Source: VXYL01 sp965200375 (GTDB lineage: Bacteria; Pseudomonadota; Gammaproteobacteria; Pseudomonadales; Azotimanducaceae). Taken from it: a stretch of DNA of 64,000 nt. The notes beneath the pieces were generated by a model. The model searched no databases. It had not been told where the DNA came from and was given only the letters and a program-made list of their open reading frames with translations. The position numbers and the translations under genes were made by a program. Below, one piece after another: positions 24,339-32,543 of this stretch. Within the stretch, counting starts at the first letter, position 1. Each line of letters begins with the position of its first letter. Location of the stretch: assembly GCA_965200375.1 (NCBI GenBank), contig OZ241353.1, positions 3,714,008 through 3,778,007 on the forward strand, given 5' to 3'.

Positions 24339-25703
24339 GTGCCCCCGCTCGCCGTCAACCTCGCCTACATCGCGGCCGCGGTGCTGTTCGTGCTTGGCCT
24401 GAAGATGCTCGGCTCGCCGGCCACGGCCCGGCGCGGCAACGCCCTCTCCGCCGGCGGCATGTTGATCGCGGTAGTGGCGACCCTGCTCTCCGAAGGCATC
24501 GTCGAGTGGCACTGGATCGCCATCTCCGCCCTCGCCGGCGCCCTCGTCGGCGCCCTGGCGTCGCGGCTGGTGGCGATGACGGCCATGCCGGAGATGGTGG
24601 CCTTGTTCAACGGCTCCGGCGGCATCGCCAGCCTGCTGGTGGGGTGGGCGGCGCTGTTCGGCAGCGGCGAAGCGGGCGCCTTCACGGCCGCCACGGTGCT
24701 GCTGTCCGTCGCCATCGGCGGGCTGACCTTCACCGGCAGCCTAGTCGCCTGGGGAAAGCTGGCCGAAGCGCTTCCGAGCGGCGCCCTGCTGTTTCCCGGC
24801 CAGCGGTTCCTGAACGGCGCCCTGCTCGCGGCGCTGGCCGTCTGCGCGATGCTGTTCATGCTGGACCCGGCGCCGGACTCGCCGTACTTCATCGCCGTCC
24901 TGGCCATCGCCGGGCTGCTCGGCGTGATGGCCGTGGTCCCCATTGGCGGCGCGGACATGCCAGTGGTGATCTCGCTGCTGAACAGCTACTCGGGGCTTGC
25001 GGCCTGCGCGGCCGGTTTCGCCATCAACAACAACGTGCTCATCGTTTCCGGCTCGCTGGTCGGCGCTGCCGGCATCATCCTCACCAACATCATGTGCAAG
25101 GCCATGAACCGGTCCCTCGCCAACGTGCTGTTCAGCGGCTTCGGGGCCGGCAAGGCCGGGGCCCAGGTGGAGGGCGAGGTGAAGCCCATCGACGCCGACG
25201 ACGCGGCCTTGATCCTCGAGGCCGCCAGCGCCGTCGCCTTCGTGCCCGGCTACGGCATGGCGGTGGCCCAGGCGCAGCACGTCGTGCAGGAACTCGGCGA
25301 GCTGCTCGAGGAGAACGGTGCCGAAGTGACCTACGCCATCCACCCCGTGGCCGGCCGGATGCCGGGGCACATGAACGTGCTGCTCGCCGAGGCCAACGTG
25401 CCCTACGATCAGCTCGTGGAGATGGAGGACGTGAACCCGCGCATGGCGGCCATCGACGTGGCGGTGGTGATCGGCGCCAACGACGTGGTGAACCCCTCCG
25501 CCCGCAACGACGAGGGCAGCCCCATCTACGGCATGCCGATCATCGACGTGGACCAGGCGCGCACGGTGTTCGTGCTCAAGCGCTCCATGGCGTCTGGCTT
25601 CGCCGGCGTGGACAACCCGCTGTTTTTCGGCGACAACGTGCGCATGCTGTTCGGCGACGCCAAGGCGTCCATCGCCAGCGTCATCGCCAGCCTCAAGGGC
25701 TGA
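24339..25703 (+). CDS. pntB: NAD(P) transhydrogenase subunit beta
   Basis: PntB supplies most membrane helices of domain II and the NADP(H)-binding domain III. The 454 residues show about nine hydrophobic segments to 255, with FNGSGGIASLL and the SYSGLAACAAGF motif, then domain III with VPGYGMAVAQAQH, AIHPVAGRMPGHMNVLLAEANVPYD, VIGANDVVNP and VFVLKRSMASGFAGVDNPLF. It begins at GTG. Its last codons and stop fall inside a 22-bp tandem duplication. Confidence 0.97.
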   Translation: MPPLAVNLAYIAAAVLFVLGLKMLGSPATARRGNALSAGGMLIAVVATLLSEGIVEWHWIAISALAGALVGALASRLVAMTAMPEMVALFNGSGGIASLLVGWAALFGSGEAGAFTAATVLLSVAIGGLTFTGSLVAWGKLAEALPSGALLFPGQRFLNGALLAALAVCAMLFMLDPAPDSPYFIAVLAIAGLLGVMAVVPIGGADMPVVISLLNSYSGLAACAAGFAINNNVLIVSGSLVGAAGIILTNIMCKAMNRSLANVLFSGFGAGKAGAQVEGEVKPIDADDAALILEAASAVAFVPGYGMAVAQAQHVVQELGELLEENGAEVTYAIHPVAGRMPGHMNVLLAEANVPYDQLVEMEDVNPRMAAIDVAVVIGANDVVNPSARNDEGSPIYGMPIIDVDQARTVFVLKRSMASGFAGVDNPLFFGDNVRMLFGDAKASIASVIASLKG

Positions 25704-25726
25704 GATCGCCAGCCTCAAGGGCTGAG
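25683..25726 (+). repeat. 22-bp tandem duplication spanning the pntB stop
   Basis: ATCGCCAGCCTCAAGGGCTGAG occurs twice, back to back and identical. The first copy contains the final codons and TGA of pntB, the second is downstream. Each unit includes CAGCC-TCAAG-GGCTG, a 5-bp stem, so the duplication doubles a small hairpin at the 3' end. It looks like a recent slippage event. Confidence 0.9.
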
Positions 25727-25777
25727 ATCGCTGGTGCGGACGCCGCGTAGAGAGCAGGCATAGAAACGGAGCAGGCC

Positions 25778-26242
25778 ATGCGCATTCCCGACCCGCTGTT
25801 TCCCCTCGTCAACCGGGTGGTGGCCGGCCTTCTGCACTCGCCGCTGCACGGCTTGATGAGCGGCAACGTGATGGTGATCCACTTCACCGGCCGCAGGACC
25901 GGCAAGGCCCGCTGGACGCCGGTGCGCTATCTGCACGGCGATGCCGGCGAGGTGTTCTGCCTCACCGGCCGGGAGACCGGCTGGTGGCACAACTTCGCTG
26001 GCGAAGCCGCCGGCGCGCCGGCGACGCTGCGGCTGGCCGGCGAACCGGTGGCTGCCAGGGCCAGCGCGGAAGCGGAGGACGCGGCGCGCAAGGAAGCGGC
26101 GCTGCGCCGGATGCTGGCGGCGTTCCCGGCCGATGCGCCGTACCACGGCATCGTCGCCAAGCGCGGCGAAGCGCCCACCGACGAGCAGATCCGGCAGGCG
26201 GTGGCGCGGGACGTGCTGGTGACCTTCGCGTTGGCGGACTGA
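25778..26242 (+). CDS. Deazaflavin-dependent nitroreductase family protein
   Basis: This 154-residue protein resembles the DUF385/Ddn-type split-barrel family: PLFPLVNRVVAGLLHSPLHGLMSG, then MVIHFTGRRTGKARWTPVRY, and GRETGWWHNFAGE, where actinobacterial members bind F420. Proteobacterial relatives often have no known F420 supply and may use flavin. Two LLM-family enzymes, another F420/FMN group, lie at 29.8 and 34.4 kb. A purine-rich GGAGCAGG precedes the ATG. The function remains a family-level call. Confidence 0.75.
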   Translation: MRIPDPLFPLVNRVVAGLLHSPLHGLMSGNVMVIHFTGRRTGKARWTPVRYLHGDAGEVFCLTGRETGWWHNFAGEAAGAPATLRLAGEPVAARASAEAEDAARKEAALRRMLAAFPADAPYHGIVAKRGEAPTDEQIRQAVARDVLVTFALAD

Positions 26243-26261
26243 GACGTCGGGGAGATCGACG

Positions 26262-26486
26262 GTGCCCGCGCCGGCGCGGCTGGTGGCAGTCGAATCGTCG
26301 AGCATCGACGCGGTTGGCTACGACGCCTCCACGCGGCGGCTCACGGTGCGCTTCCTGGGTTCCGGCAACACCTACGTCTATCTCGGCGTGGCGCCATCGG
26401 TGTTCGAGGCGCTGCTGGCCGCCCCTTCCAAGGGGCGATACCTGAACTTCCACATCAAGGACGCCTACCCCTATCGCCGACTGTAG
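26262..26486 (+). CDS. KTSC domain protein
   Basis: This 74-residue protein has the KTSC-type core: VESSSIDAVGYDASTRRLTVRF, the GNTYVYLGVAPSVFEALLAAPSKGRYLNFHIKDAYPYRRL end and little else. The family is named after a C-terminal domain of lysyl-tRNA-synthetase-like proteins; stand-alone copies have no settled role. The GTG start has GGAG 8 bp upstream. It follows the reductase gene by 19 bp, so both are probably on one transcript. Confidence 0.8.
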   Translation: MPAPARLVAVESSSIDAVGYDASTRRLTVRFLGSGNTYVYLGVAPSVFEALLAAPSKGRYLNFHIKDAYPYRRL

Positions 26487-26606
26487 GCGCGCAACGGGTT
26501 GTTGGGCCCTCAAGCGCCCAGCGCCGGCGCCGTGCAATCAACGACCTGTGTGCTCGTCGAGCGCGACGCTCTCGGGGAAGGTCTGCGGCAGCCGAGGGCT
26601 TGCCGC

Positions 26607-27779
26607 TCAGACCGCCCCTTCGTCCCGCAGCGCCGCAATCGCCCCGGCGTCGTAGCCCGCCTCGGCGAGCACTTCGTCCGTATGTTCGCCAAGTTCCGGA
26701 GTCGGGGAACGCACCGCGAACTCGGCGGCCGAGAGCTTGATCGGCTGCGCCACGAGTTCGATGTCGCCAAGCGCCGGGTGGCGCACCGGGGCGGCCATGC
26801 CGAGGTGCCGCACTTGCGGATCCGCGAACACCTCGTCGATGGCGTTGATGCGGCCGGCGGGCACCCCGGCTTCGTTGAAGGCGGCGATCCACGCCGTGCT
26901 GGTGCGAGTGCGCGTGATGGCCTCGATCTCCGCGTTCATCGCGTCGCGATGGACGGAGCGCGCTCCGGGCGTGGCGAAGCGCGGATCCGTGCGCCAGTGC
27001 GGCTGCTCCATGACGGCGCAGAACCGCTTGTATATCGCCTCGCCGGTGGCGGCGATGTTGATGTGTCCGTCGGCGGTGGCGAAGACCCCAGTGGGAATGC
27101 CCGTCGGGTGGTTGTTGCCAGCCTGGCGGGGCACGTCCCTGTTCAGCAGGTAGCGCTCGGCCTGGAAGTCCATCATGGCGACCTGCGCTTCGAGCAGCGA
27201 CGTGCGCACCCACTGGCCCTCGCCGGTTTGGGCGCGGGCCAGGAGCGCGGTCATGATGCCGAGCGCCGCGAACAGGCCAGCGGACAGATCCGCCACCGGA
27301 ATGCCGGCGCGCACCGGGCCCTGGCCAGGCAGCCCGGTTACCGACATCAGGCCGCCCATGCCCTGCGCCACCTGATCGAACCCCGGCAGGTTGCCGTAGG
27401 GACCGTCCTGTCCGAAGCCGGAGATGCTGGCGTAGACGATGCCAGCGTTCACCGCCTTCACCGCCTCGTAGTCGATGCCGAGCCGGTGCTTCACATCTGG
27501 CCGGTAGTTCTCCACCACCACGTCCGCGACTTCGGCGAGCTTCATGAACACGGTCCTGCCGGCGTCGGCCTTGAGGTTCAGCGTCAGGCTGCGCTTGTTG
27601 CGATGCAGATTCTGGAAGTCCGGCCCATGCCGGGCGTCGCCCATCTGCCCGTTGCCGCGGCCCGGCTGCTCGACCTTCACCACGTCCGCGCCCCAGTCCG
27701 CCAACTGGCGCACGCAGGCGGGGCCGGCGCGGACCCGCGTCAGGTCCAGCACCCGGATGTGGGCAAGAGGCAAAGGCAT
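26607..27779 (-). CDS. CaiB/BaiF family CoA-transferase
   Basis: Class III CoA-transferases move CoA between carboxylic acids. The 390-residue protein has the typical start LAHIRVLDLTRVRAGP, KVEQPGRGN, NLHRNKRSLTLNLK, the catalytic aspartate in GIPVADLSAG near residue 163, and GEGQWVRTSLLEA. The substrate cannot be read from sequence. It is divergent from isocitrate lyase, sharing a 205-bp spacer with tandem repeats. Met start at 27779 gives the normal N-terminus. Confidence 0.9.
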   Translation of the reverse strand: MPLPLAHIRVLDLTRVRAGPACVRQLADWGADVVKVEQPGRGNGQMGDARHGPDFQNLHRNKRSLTLNLKADAGRTVFMKLAEVADVVVENYRPDVKHRLGIDYEAVKAVNAGIVYASISGFGQDGPYGNLPGFDQVAQGMGGLMSVTGLPGQGPVRAGIPVADLSAGLFAALGIMTALLARAQTGEGQWVRTSLLEAQVAMMDFQAERYLLNRDVPRQAGNNHPTGIPTGVFATADGHINIAATGEAIYKRFCAVMEQPHWRTDPRFATPGARSVHRDAMNAEIEAITRTRTSTAWIAAFNEAGVPAGRINAIDEVFADPQVRHLGMAAPVRHPALGDIELVAQPIKLSAAEFAVRSPTPELGEHTDEVLAEAGYDAGAIAALRDEGAV

Positions 27780-27840
27780 GGCGTCGCTCCGACCGGTCCC
27801 CAAGCGAACGGCGAGCATACGCAACTGTCTTCGGGCGCTT

Positions 27841-27876
27841 CAACGCCGCGCACAACGCCGCGCACCACGCCGCAAC
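27841..27876 (+). repeat. Three 12-bp tandem units in the aceA spacer
   Basis: CAACGCCGCGCA occurs twice in tandem, followed by a third, less exact CCACGCCGCAAC. They lie between the divergent CoA-transferase and isocitrate lyase starts, about 109 bp before the aceA ATG. They could be repeated binding sites or simple slippage. Confidence 0.6.
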
Positions 27877-27939
27877 GAGGCGAGGCCACGAGGAACGATT
27901 TGCATCGAGTCGGAGCGGCCACTAGGATGCCCGCTCCTT

Positions 27940-27955
27940 GCGGCCGCTTGGCCGC
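27940..27955 (+). promoter_or_regulatory. Perfect hairpin in the aceA leader
   Basis: GCGGCC, loop GCTT, GGCCGC forms a perfect 6-bp stem ending 29 bp before the aceA ATG. If transcribed, it would lie in the leader just upstream of the ribosome-binding site and could affect translation. No experimental basis; sequence observation only. Confidence 0.3.
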
Positions 27956-27984
27956 TCGCCCACTTCGCCCCACGGAGACCATCG

Positions 27985-29289
27985 ATGGCGCTGCACTTCG
28001 TACCGCGCAAGCCCCGCGCAGAGCAGATCGCGGACTTGAACCAGGAGTGGGAGGAGAACCCGCGCTGGAAGGACGTGCGGCGGGGCTACAGCGCCGAGGA
28101 CGTGGTGAATCTGCGCGGCACCATTCCGCACCGCAGCATGCTGGCGGCGCACGGAGCGGACAAGCTGTGGGAGCTGCTGCAAACCGAGCGCTTCGTACAC
28201 TGCCTGGGCGCCGTCACCGGCGGCCAGGCGGTGCAGCAGGTGAAGGCCGGCATCAAGGCCATCTACCTCTCCGGCTGGCAGGTGGCGGCGGACAACAACA
28301 CCTCGGAGACGATGTACCCGGATCAGTCGCTGTACGCGGTGAACTCCGTGCCGAGCGTCGTCAACCGCATCAACAACGCCTTCCGCCGCGCCGACGAGAT
28401 CCAGTGGGCCAAGGGCGAGGACGACGGCATCGACTTCTACGCGCCGATCGTGGCCGATGCGGAGGCCGGCTTCGGCGGCATCCTGAACGCCTTCGAGCTG
28501 ATGAAGGCGATGATCGCCGCCGGCGCCGCCGGCGTGCATTTCGAAGACCAGCTCGCCTCGGTGAAGAAATGCGGCCACATGGGCGGCAAGGTGCTGGTGC
28601 CGACGGTGGAAGCGGTGCAGAAGCTCGTTGCCGCCCGGCTGGCGGCGGACGTGTGCGACGTGCCGACGGTGCTCATGGCGCGCACCGACGCCAACGCGGC
28701 CGACATGGTCACCTCCGACATCGACGAGTGGGACAAGCCGTTCCTGACCGGCGAACGCACGCCGGAGGGCTTCTACCGAAGCCGCAACGGGCTGCGGCAG
28801 GCCATCTCCCGGGGGCTCGCCTATGCGCCGTACGCGGACCTCATCTGGTGCGAAACCGCGGTGCCCGATCTGGGGGAAGCCAAGGCGTTCGCGGACGCCA
28901 TCCACAAGCAGCACCCGGACCAGATGCTGGCCTACAACTGCTCGCCGTCCTTCAACTGGAAGGCGAACCTGGACGACGCCACCATCGCCAGGTTCCAGCG
29001 CGAGCTGGCCGCCATGGGCTACAGGTTCCAGTTCATCACCCTCGCTGGCATCCACAGCATGTGGTTCAACATGTACGACTTGAGCCGCGACTACGTGAAC
29101 CGGCAGATGTCCGCGTACGTGGACTTGCAGGAGAAGGAGTTCGCCGCCACCAACGCCGGCTATTCCTTCGTCAGCCACCAGCAGGAAGTGGGCACCGGCT
29201 ACTTCGACCGCGTGGCCGAGGTCATCCAGGGCGGCCAGTCCTCGGTGACGGCGCTGTCCGGCTCCACCGAGGAGGCGCAGTTCGCCTGA
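27985..29289 (+). CDS. aceA: Isocitrate lyase
   Basis: AceA cleaves isocitrate to succinate and glyoxylate, allowing growth on acetate or fatty acids. The 434 residues match E. coli length. The signature KKCGHMGGKVLVP starts near residue 194 with the catalytic cysteine at about 196; ISGWQVAADNN-like and YNCSPSFNWKANL motifs are present. Malate synthase is not in the window. Located beside a CoA-transferase, it fits acyl-CoA or acetate use. Confidence 0.97.
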   Translation: MALHFVPRKPRAEQIADLNQEWEENPRWKDVRRGYSAEDVVNLRGTIPHRSMLAAHGADKLWELLQTERFVHCLGAVTGGQAVQQVKAGIKAIYLSGWQVAADNNTSETMYPDQSLYAVNSVPSVVNRINNAFRRADEIQWAKGEDDGIDFYAPIVADAEAGFGGILNAFELMKAMIAAGAAGVHFEDQLASVKKCGHMGGKVLVPTVEAVQKLVAARLAADVCDVPTVLMARTDANAADMVTSDIDEWDKPFLTGERTPEGFYRSRNGLRQAISRGLAYAPYADLIWCETAVPDLGEAKAFADAIHKQHPDQMLAYNCSPSFNWKANLDDATIARFQRELAAMGYRFQFITLAGIHSMWFNMYDLSRDYVNRQMSAYVDLQEKEFAATNAGYSFVSHQQEVGTGYFDRVAEVIQGGQSSVTALSGSTEEAQFA

Positions 29290-29291
29290 AC

Positions 29292-29308
29292 CCGGCACCC
29301 GCTGCCGG
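29292..29308 (+). terminator. Hairpin directly after aceA
   Basis: CCGGCA, five bases, TGCCGG begins 3 bp after the aceA stop. The 6-bp stem is perfect, but no T-run follows, so intrinsic termination is doubtful. It may protect the mRNA 3' end. Confidence 0.35.
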
Positions 29309-29446
29309 ACAGTCAGCGAACGCGAAGCTGCGCTGGATGAAGATGCATCAATGGATGCGTGAGGACGTCTACTGGGACGCTCGGGACCGCCGGCGCGATT
29401 CGCCGCCGAAGTCGACGCCGGCCGGCACGGCGACGCGAGGACGCTG

Positions 29447-29803
29447 GTGGTCGAACCGCAGCTGCTCTCCTTCAACGTCAGGCTGTTCATGGCCATCGGC
29501 ACGGCATTGGGCGCCGAGGAACAGTTCAGAAAAGTCGCCGAGCTGGATACGAGAGTAGTGGGCCAACCCGACTGCGATGACGGATGGGCTGACGACACGG
29601 GTGCCGATCTGGACCATCACTCCAAGATGGCTTTGGTAGTGGTTGCCGGCAGCGTTGGCGCCGCAGCCGTAGACAGCGCCATCGCGCATGGCGTCCTGTC
29701 GGCGGACGACGACGGCCTGTTGCGTTTCGCCATCCCGTCGCTGCACGCCTACATGCTGGAGCACGAACTGCGCCGTGGCGAGCGGCAGCAACAGGCCACT
29801 TGA
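29447..29803 (+). CDS. Short ORF, probably a gene remnant carrying repeat B
   Basis: The frame encodes 118 residues with no recognised domain. Its reading frame continues upstream without stop to about 29389, and a second upstream segment in another frame (Met-Arg-Glu-Asp-Val-Tyr-Trp-Asp near 29358) also looks protein-like, suggesting a frameshift. Residues about 37-63 are translated from repeat B. The end, LRFAIPSLHAYMLEHELRR, resembles the C-terminal helices of some ATP-binding proteins, but this is a weak impression. It may be a decayed gene interrupted by the repeat rather than a working one. Confidence 0.35.
   Translation: MVEPQLLSFNVRLFMAIGTALGAEEQFRKVAELDTRVVGQPDCDDGWADDTGADLDHHSKMALVVVAGSVGAAAVDSAIAHGVLSADDDGLLRFAIPSLHAYMLEHELRRGERQQQAT
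29556..29636 (-). repeat. Dispersed repeat B, copy 2
   Basis: The reverse complement of this segment matches 10898-10980 with around ten differences over about 80 bp. Here the repeat lies inside a short open frame downstream of isocitrate lyase, not in a gene leader as in copy 1. The hairpin CGGCAC/GTGCCG of copy 1 is imperfect here. The flanking sequences are unrelated. Confidence 0.8.
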
Positions 29804-29809
29804 AGCGAT

Positions 29810-30640
29810 CTAGGCCTGGGCGAGCGTCGTCCACGCCTGGCGCGCCTTGGCAAGGTGCGCGTTCGCGTCCAAGCCGCCGCCGAGGGTGCGCAGGCACAGG
29901 TGCGTGAGCCCCTTCTGCCGCCAGCCGCGCACCCGGTCCTGCCACTCTGCTTCGCGAGGGCCTACCACGGCGACCCCGGCTTCGGTACCGATCGCGCCCG
30001 GGTTTCGGCCGGCGGCCTCGGCCGCAGCGTCGACGTCGGCCTTCACCACGTCGAACTCCTCCGGCCCGCAGAGCACGAACCAGCCATCCGCCTGCTCGCC
30101 GATGCGACGGCGAATCCGCGCCACCGGCAGGCCGGCGGCGCCGATCCAGATCGGGATGGGCGCCTTGGGGAGCGGATCGAGCCCAGCGCCGGCCACGGTG
30201 TGCCAACGCCCCTCGAAGTCCACCGCCGGTTCCTGCCACAGGCGTCGCAGCAGCGCGATCTGCTCCTCGCAGCGCCGGCCGCGGGTGCGGAAGTCCTGGC
30301 CGAGGGCCTGGTACTCCGCCTCGCTGCCGCCCACGCCTACGCCCAGGCGAACCCGCCCGCCCGCGAGTTCCGCCAGCGTCGCCATCTGCTTGGCGAGCAG
30401 CACCGTCTGCCGCGCCGGCGCGACGACGACGGACGGCACCAGCTCGATGCGCTGCGTCGCCGCCGCCACGTAGGCCAGCGCCATCAGCGGCTCGTGGAGA
30501 TGGCCGCTGCGCGGCCGCAGCACCTGGTCCGGCACCCGCAGATGCGCGTAGCCGAGTTCGTCCGCCAGCTGCGCGAACGCCCTGATGGCGCCGACATCGT
30601 CCTTGAGTTCGCGGATGGGCAGGGATATGCCGATTTTCAT
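29810..30640 (-). CDS. LLM class flavin/F420-dependent oxidoreductase
   Basis: This 276-residue protein belongs to the luciferase-like monooxygenase fold: MKIGISLPIRE start, ADELGYAHLRVPDQ, the LGVGVGGSEAEYQALG motif, and WIGAAGLPVARIRRRIGEQADGW. It resembles the F420-type subgroup. The substrate is unknown. A second member lies at 34448-35533, only about 20% alike by eye, so this is not a simple duplication. Neighbours do not form an obvious pathway. Confidence 0.83.
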   Translation of the reverse strand: MKIGISLPIRELKDDVGAIRAFAQLADELGYAHLRVPDQVLRPRSGHLHEPLMALAYVAAATQRIELVPSVVVAPARQTVLLAKQMATLAELAGGRVRLGVGVGGSEAEYQALGQDFRTRGRRCEEQIALLRRLWQEPAVDFEGRWHTVAGAGLDPLPKAPIPIWIGAAGLPVARIRRRIGEQADGWFVLCGPEEFDVVKADVDAAAEAAGRNPGAIGTEAGVAVVGPREAEWQDRVRGWRQKGLTHLCLRTLGGGLDANAHLAKARQAWTTLAQA

Positions 30641-30859
30641 GTGTGGCTCCTGTGCTTCGCGGAGAGCGGCCGCACACAGGCACGCTCACGGCAAGAACGG
30701 CTCAAGTCGCGGCCGCATGGACTCGAAACGTAGAAGGGCGCCATTGTCTCAGCCTGCGCCTGCACCAGACGCCGACCGGTCGGTGCTTTGGCCTAGGAAG
30801 TTCGGCACCTGCTCGATGAGAACGGCGACCGGGCGGATGACGCGCACGAACCGCAACAC

Positions 30860-32538
30860 CTAGGCCCCCTGCTGCACCGCGGCTGGTTCTCGGCGAGCAC
30901 CCGAGCGACGCCGTTGCCGTCGGCTGCGCAGCCGATCCCAACCGGCGCGAGCCAGTTCAACGTCGCGCTGGGACATTCCGCAGCCCCGCCGAAGCAGCAC
31001 GTCGTCGCCGTGGGCCAAGGCGCTCGGCAGATCGCCGGCGCGCAGTCGCGCATCCAGATAGTCCAAGTCCAGCTCACCAGCGAAGCGATATGGCACCGGC
31101 AGGCATTCGGCCTCCCGCGGCTCCAGCTCAAGTACGCCGCCGCCGTAGCTCCTGCCGCCCGTCTCCGCGCAAGCGAAGGTCACAGAGTTGATCATGGCGC
31201 CGCACAGCCGCTCTCGATCAACGCCAGCGTGGATGCGCGTCCGGTGGATGGTGTCCGTGGAGGTGGCCCCTGCTTGATTGGCTACCAAGAGCGGCGCAGT
31301 ATGTATCTGCCGGTACAGGAAGGCGTCCGGCATCCCCACGGATGGCACGTCGAACCAGCGGTTGCGGATGCGGCACTTGTAGCCCTGCGAGACGCCTTCG
31401 GCTTCCCCTTGCGCGACGTAGGCGGCCAAGGCCTCGGAGAACGCCGCTTGCGGCAGGCCGCTCAGATTCAGCAGCTTGGACCGGTTCGTCGTCGCGTAGC
31501 GTCGCATGTCCGCCTTCGTGAACCTTATGGATTCCAGAGCCGATGTTCGGCCGACCACATCCAAAGCACGGTCGCCTATATGCAAGCGTTGCGCTTGTTC
31601 TTCACTGACTACGAAGAAGCGGTTGCGGCCAGTGACGATGCCGACATCGACGTCCACCAGGTCCCCGAGGCGATGCATGTGCGCACCATCCGCGTATGCG
31701 CGCAGCAGCGCGGCCTCCGGTTCGGGGAGAAACAGTGCCGTCCACTTGTGCCCGGCCGCGACATGCGCCGAGAGGTTGGACACGGTCCGTCCCGCGCATC
31801 CCGCCTTGGCCGTCAGGGCCTCGCCGTTTCGCGCCTGCGCGATGTGCATGCGTCCGGGAGTCAAGGCGCCCCGACGGCGGCCGGCCGCCAGCAGCAGCAC
31901 GACCTCCTGTTGAATCTGGGGAAACACGAGCTCCTCGAAGGCGACCAGCGAGACCTCCTCGAACAGCAGCGGCAGCCGAAACCGGAGTTCTGCCGCGTAC
32001 TGCACCTGCAACAGCTCGCCCGGCACGACCATCGCCAGCCGCCCGCCGTCTCTCAGCATTTCCGCCGCAAGCTCGACGAAGGCGACCCACGCGTTGGCAA
32101 GGCCGTTGGGCCGGTAGCCGAACTGCCGCAGCAGACCGAATGCGCGGTCGCGCTCCTGCTTGTCGAAGTACTGGAAGCGAATGAACGGCGGATTGCCGAC
32201 TGCCGCATCGAATCTCTCGCCCTTGAGCAGCGGCACCGCCAAATCGAAGAAGCTGCCGCAGTGCCAACGCACATGCAGGCCGCAGCCGCCAAGGGACCGC
32301 TTCGCCCTTTCCAGTTCGCTCGGAACCACCTCGACGGCTGTCACGGAGCCCCCTTCCCAAGCCGCGACGTTGCGGTTCGAACGAAGATCCCGTCGCCACA
32401 GGCGGGTTCGATAACGCGGTCCGAAGGATCGCGTATCGCCCAGCGGCACAGGTGGTCCGCAAGCGGTGCCGGGGTGTAGTAGCCGCCACGCAACTTGCGG
32501 GCGCTTGGCGGTTCCTTGTTGCTCTTGAATCTCTGCAT
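30860..32538 (-). pseudogene. N6-adenine DNA methyltransferase, frameshifted
   Basis: This should be a methyltransferase of about 559 residues in the Eco57I-like class. The first frame runs from the ATG at 32538 (MQRFKSNKEPPSARKLRGGYYTP) through motif I, VIEPACGDGIFV, and hits TGA at about 32341. The rest continues one frame over: TAVEVVPSELERAK, motif IV VGNPPFIRF, and a target-recognition-like C-terminus. The shift is at the C5 run 32349-32353 on the plus strand; one more C would restore a continuous protein. It is either a sequencing error or a real inactivation. A restriction-enzyme-like gene lies 5 bp upstream. Confidence 0.85.
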
Positions 32539-32543
32539 ACTGG

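Noticed and set aside
27841..27876. CRISPR repeats
   Set aside because: Units of 12 bp are directly adjacent with no spacers; a simple tandem repeat.
30700..30859. A rho-independent terminator at the CCGACCGGTCGG palindrome downstream of the methyltransferase
   Set aside because: The palindrome has no loop and no T-run in the direction of the gene.
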